Source: Psychrobacillus sp. NEAU-3TGS
GTDB taxonomy: Bacteria > Bacillota > Bacilli > Bacillales_A > Planococcaceae
Reading direction: 5' to 3'
DNA: 64,000 nucleotides
Assembly (NCBI RefSeq): GCF_029955155.1
Contig: NZ_JAPNOZ010000010.1
Span: forward strand, 465,661 to 529,660
Under the pieces are notes generated by a model. That model saw only the letters and a program-made list of their open reading frames with translations, did not search any database and was not told the origin of the DNA. Positions 60,746 through 64,000 of the stretch are shown here, piece after piece. The translations under genes were made by a program, and so were the position numbers. The first letter of the stretch is position 1, and every line of letters starts with the position of its first letter.

Positions 60746-62281
60746 TCATCTCCCCATTAAATAGGTAACTAAATAGAACAAAACACAAGCTATTAGAACA
60801 ATGCCTAGTCTAATCGAGAATCGTTTAAACTCTTTATCAAGCATAATTTTTTCTTCTGGTGTAGGTAGATGTATTTCTTTTGCTTTATGTTTAAAGAAAT
60901 CGGATTTTTGTCGTTCTTCTTTACCATAAGGAAGACGAGTCCATATTAAATAGAATACCGCCGCTACAGCAAGCCAGACAATACCTCCAATAATGACTTC
61001 TTTTGGTAAGCTTGTCATCATCCAAATTACGAACCCTAGTACTAATAAAGGAATGATTGGGAATAGAGGAGTTTTGAATGGACGTGCTATATCTTTACGT
61101 GTATAACGTGCTACCATATGAGTAATCGCGATAAATCCATATAGAAATAAAAACATAAATGCTGTGTACTGTGCGATCAATAATAAATTATTTGTTATTA
61201 ATAGAACAATAGCACTAAGACCTGCAATCCATACTGCAAGTGCTGGTGTATTACGTTTTGATAGTTTTCCAAGCGCCTTTGGTAGATATCCGTTCTTTCC
61301 AAGTGCATAATATATACGAGAAGATCCAGTTAATAATGGATTAACCGTAGAAAAATTACCCATAAACTCCGCTAGCATAAATAACAAGAATGTTACGGTT
61401 CCTACCCCAGCTATTTCTAGCGCTAATGCAAATGGGGCACTTGCATTTTGAAGAACGGTTATATCGGGAATAATTCCAATAATTACCCATTGTAAAGTAG
61501 TGGTTACTGCAAAAATAACAAATGGAACTAAGATTAATGCTCTTGGAATTGTTATGGTTGGAAATCGAATTTCTTCTGCCATAGTACCGATTACTTCTTG
61601 TCCAGCATATGCCCACCAAATTAATGTAAGTGCCATGATAAATGTGCTAGCATCTAATTCTTTTGGAAAAAAGTCTTGATAATTTTTCACGTCAAGTGAT
61701 GTGAAGGTTACTATTAAAATTGAAATAAATGCTGCTCCCCACATACACAACATAATCACTTTTTGAGACAAAGCTACATTTGAAGTTTTATGCCAGTTAA
61801 TGATGGTGTATAATAAGATTAAGATAGATGCAATTGCAGCTGCTACCGTATATGGAGCTTCTCCGTCAATCATAATATTCCAAATACCGATATAGTCTAT
61901 TGTACTAAGAAAATAGTTCGCAAATGCTAGAGCTTCTGCCCCTACTGCAAAATAGCCTCCAATTACAGTACATGCAATAAGAAATCCGAAAAACGGACCT
62001 AGCTTTCCCCAAGTCTCATATGCATAAACATAACTTCCACCTGTAAATGGATACATCGCTGCTAATTCCGCATAAACTAATGAAGTTAAGAGTGCAATGA
62101 CTAGTGCGACAAAGTTTCCGAGTAAAAGGGAAGGTCCTAAGTATCCTGCTGCATTAGTTGAAACAGTAAATAACCCAACACCAATTACAAGTCCAGCACT
62201 CATCATAATAGCAGATGATAAATCAAAATTTCTTTCTAGCTTTCCCGTACTGTTTGAATTTCGCATTCCATCTTTCTTCAA
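60746..62281 (-). CDS. APC-family amino acid/polyamine permease
   Basis: The protein is 511 residues if it starts at TTG 62281, seven bases after GGGAG; the ATG at 62296 contains that site and is less likely. It has 12 or more helices with the APC motifs SAGLVIGVGLFTVSTNAAGYLG in helix 1 and YVYAYETWGKLGPFFGF in helix 3. Directly upstream are an aldehyde dehydrogenase and a glutamine-synthetase-family gene, so a polyamine or other amine is a likely cargo. Confidence 0.87.
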   Translation of the reverse strand: MKKDGMRNSNSTGKLERNFDLSSAIMMSAGLVIGVGLFTVSTNAAGYLGPSLLLGNFVALVIALLTSLVYAELAAMYPFTGGSYVYAYETWGKLGPFFGFLIACTVIGGYFAVGAEALAFANYFLSTIDYIGIWNIMIDGEAPYTVAAAIASILILLYTIINWHKTSNVALSQKVIMLCMWGAAFISILIVTFTSLDVKNYQDFFPKELDASTFIMALTLIWWAYAGQEVIGTMAEEIRFPTITIPRALILVPFVIFAVTTTLQWVIIGIIPDITVLQNASAPFALALEIAGVGTVTFLLFMLAEFMGNFSTVNPLLTGSSRIYYALGKNGYLPKALGKLSKRNTPALAVWIAGLSAIVLLITNNLLLIAQYTAFMFLFLYGFIAITHMVARYTRKDIARPFKTPLFPIIPLLVLGFVIWMMTSLPKEVIIGGIVWLAVAAVFYLIWTRLPYGKEERQKSDFFKHKAKEIHLPTPEEKIMLDKEFKRFSIRLGIVLIACVLFYLVTYLMGR

Positions 62282-62380
62282 ATTTCTCACTCCCATCCAG
62301 AAGTTTTCTATATAGCACTAACAATCAGTGGTATTACAAAAGAGTGATTCCACCTAAGAAATTGAGTATCGGTTATAACA

Positions 62381-63835
62381 TTAATAGTTCAAGACTACGT
62401 ATTTTAATTCACAATACTCTTCCAATCCTTGTTTCCCACCTTCACGACCCATTCCACTTTCTTTAACCCCACCAAACGGTGCTTGTACATAAGCCAAAGA
62501 GGTTCCGTTAACTGCAATATTGCCCGCTTCTATTCCATCTACTGCTATTAAGCGATTAATTCGAGCTAAATCATTGGTAAAAATATATGCTGCTAAACCG
62601 TAAGGTGTAGCATTTGCAACTTTTATTACTTCTTCTTCATCAGTGAAAGAAAGAATTGTTGCAACTGGCCCAAATATTTCTTCTTGGGAAATTTTCATTT
62701 CATTTGTTACACTGGTCACTATAGTTGGGGCATAGAAATTCCCATTCTTAAATTGCTCATCTATTAATTGTTTTCCCCCTATTAATACTTCAGCACCCAT
62801 CTCTTGTGCATCGACAACAAGAGCATGCACTTTATCCAATGCTCCTCGATCGATTAATGGACCAATATCACAATCCTCTTCAGTACCTACATTCACTCTA
62901 ATCGTACTTACTTTTTCAACAAGCTTCTCAGTAAATTCCTCTAGAATGTCTTTGTGCACATATATTAAATTAATACCATTACATACTTGTCCACAGTTTT
63001 CGAATTTATTTGCAACTACTAATTCAACTGCTTTATCTAAGTCTGCATCTGGGAAAATAATCGCAGGTGAATTTCCTCCAAGCTCTAAAGAAAGTTGCTT
63101 TACATTACGAGAAGCTTGATCCATTAACTTTTTCCCGATTATGGTAGACCCTGTGAACGAGACTTTTCTTACGCGAGAATCTTCCATTAATTCCGTGCCA
63201 ATTTCATTTGAATTCCCAGTGACAAAATTGGCGACACCTTTTGGAATACCAGTATCTATTAATAATTCAAATAATGCCGATGCGATTAAAGGAGTTTGAC
63301 CTGACGGCTTTAAAATGATTGTACATCCTGCAGCAAGAGAAGATCCCACTTTTCTCATCACCGTGGCTGCGGGGAAGTTCATTGGGGTTATCAGACCAAC
63401 TACGCCAAGAGGTTCTTTATATACAAATAGTTTTTGATTTGGATTAGAAGCAGGAATAATTTCTCCATAAATTCTTCGTCCTTCTTCTGTAAACCACTGC
63501 AATAATTTCCTGCATCCTTCAATTTCACCTCGAGCCTCATTTATTGATTTCCCTTGTTCTGTTGTTAATAATAGAGCAAGTTTTTCTTTATTCTTCTCTA
63601 TATTTTCTGACCACTTTAGTAAATATTCGTTTCTTGCTTCTGCCGTTAATTTCGCCCACTGAGGAAAAGCTACAGAAGCAGCTTCAATTGCAAGTGAAGT
63701 TTCTTTTCGACCCCCATCAGAAAATTCCCCGACCTTTTCACCATTTGCAGGATTTTTAACACTTCTTTTCGCTTCGACTTCTAGTTTTTCACCATTAATC
63801 CAAAGTGTGTTTAACGTTTTTATATCAATTCCCAT
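62381..63835 (-). CDS. NAD(P)-dependent aldehyde dehydrogenase, succinate-semialdehyde type
   Basis: The protein is 484 residues from ATG 63835, six bases after AGGAGG; the longer frame to 63859 runs across that site. ALDH motifs are TPMNFPAATVMRKVG, FTGSTIIGKKLM, ELGGNSPAIIF (Glu) and NCGQVCNGI (Cys). It groups with GabD-like enzymes. Between a glutamine-synthetase-family gene and an amino-acid permease it probably oxidises the aldehyde derived from a gamma-glutamylated amine, or succinate semialdehyde. Confidence 0.88.
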   Translation of the reverse strand: MGIDIKTLNTLWINGEKLEVEAKRSVKNPANGEKVGEFSDGGRKETSLAIEAASVAFPQWAKLTAEARNEYLLKWSENIEKNKEKLALLLTTEQGKSINEARGEIEGCRKLLQWFTEEGRRIYGEIIPASNPNQKLFVYKEPLGVVGLITPMNFPAATVMRKVGSSLAAGCTIILKPSGQTPLIASALFELLIDTGIPKGVANFVTGNSNEIGTELMEDSRVRKVSFTGSTIIGKKLMDQASRNVKQLSLELGGNSPAIIFPDADLDKAVELVVANKFENCGQVCNGINLIYVHKDILEEFTEKLVEKVSTIRVNVGTEEDCDIGPLIDRGALDKVHALVVDAQEMGAEVLIGGKQLIDEQFKNGNFYAPTIVTSVTNEMKISQEEIFGPVATILSFTDEEEVIKVANATPYGLAAYIFTNDLARINRLIAVDGIEAGNIAVNGTSLAYVQAPFGGVKESGMGREGGKQGLEEYCELKYVVLNY

Positions 63836-63892
63836 CACTTTCCTCCTGAATGTTATCATTTATTATAGACTGCTATTTTGAATCTTATTTTC

Positions 63893-64000
63893 TTAGATAA
63901 ACTCAAAGTATTTTTTCTTCTCCCAATCTGTTACATAGTTTAAAAACTCCGTAATCTCAAATTTAGCCATGGTTAAATAGTGTTTCACCACATCTTCTCC
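63893..64000 (-). CDS. Glutamine-synthetase-family protein, C-terminus only
   Basis: The last 35 codons read GEDVVKHYLTMAKFEITEFL and NYVTDWEKKKYFEFI before TAA. The pattern of V..HYL..K..E...F...VTDWE..KY is the C-terminal helix of class-I glutamine synthetase-like enzymes, including gamma-glutamylpolyamine synthetases. The gene continues beyond the window. With the following ALDH and permease it suggests glutamylated polyamine or monoamine catabolism. Confidence 0.8.
   Translation of the reverse strand, partial: GEDVVKHYLTMAKFEITEFLNYVTDWEKKKYFEFI

Noticed and set aside
1-64000. CRISPR arrays, tRNA and rRNA genes
   Set aside because: I saw no regularly spaced direct repeats and no cloverleaf or rRNA sequence.

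Overview
The window comes from a low-GC Gram-positive bacterium of the Bacillales. Strong AGGAGG-type ribosome sites, TTG starts, a CcpA-like cre site, a sigma-54 regulator and Bacillus-style gene families all fit. A Planococcaceae/Caryophanaceae member (Psychrobacillus, Sporosarcina or Lysinibacillus type) is my inference, not a proof. Most of the window is catabolic and transport gene clusters on the minus strand, interrupted by one accessory region at about 46.6-57.3 kb.

Left part (1-16.5 kb). A cut-off GGDEF-EAL protein is followed by a thiamine-diphosphate enzyme and a carboxymuconolactone-decarboxylase-like protein. Next is a sigma-54 controlled operon: an acetoacetate-decarboxylase-like gene broken by a frameshift at its catalytic lysines, a 36-residue accessory peptide, a sodium:solute symporter and a second, intact acetoacetate-decarboxylase-like gene. 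Its enhancer-binding regulator lies just upstream, with a near-perfect -24/-12 promoter and enhancer-like repeats. A membrane GGDEF-EAL protein follows, whose 3' end is built on a relic of an mmsA gene. The mmsA-mmsB-GntP permease operon (valine/3-hydroxyisobutyrate breakdown) has a divergent TetR regulator.

Middle part (16.5-46.6 kb). There are two dipeptide-type ABC importer operons with peptidases. The first is MarR, binding protein, two permeases, two ATPases, an M24 protein and an M55 aminopeptidase. The second carries DUF1177, M20, IclR and M29-like genes on one arm, and a binding protein, two amidohydrolases and AroM on the other, around a divergent promoter with twin palindromes. Between them lies a sugar-acid-like cluster: KdgD-type dehydratase, 2-oxoglutarate semialdehyde dehydrogenase, RidA, an M29/NicX-like protein, a TRAP transporter and a FadR-type GntR regulator.

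Accessory region (46.6-57.3 kb). After a transposase-like HTH protein and a scrambled TauE/SafE pseudogene comes one tightly overlapping operon on the minus strand: WYL regulator, two dynamin-like GTPases, a two-helix membrane protein, a 996-residue HerA/FtsK-type ATPase with a glycine-zipper insert, a 101-residue unknown, an LHH-type HNH/EndoVII nuclease and a SUKH immunity protein. I know of no named system with this composition. It is the best candidate for an undescribed toxin-delivery or anti-phage system here.

Right part (57.3-64 kb). An acidic lipoprotein, two proteins of unknown function and gene relics precede an amino-acid permease, an aldehyde dehydrogenase and the tail of a glutamine-synthetase-family enzyme, an arrangement like gamma-glutamylated amine catabolism.

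Several genes have single-base frameshifts in A/T homopolymers (6664, 22397, 55060, 56143). These may be real decay, slippage sites or sequencing errors, and the sequence alone cannot decide. A hairpin with the core CACCCACCT/AGGTGAGTG recurs after unrelated genes.
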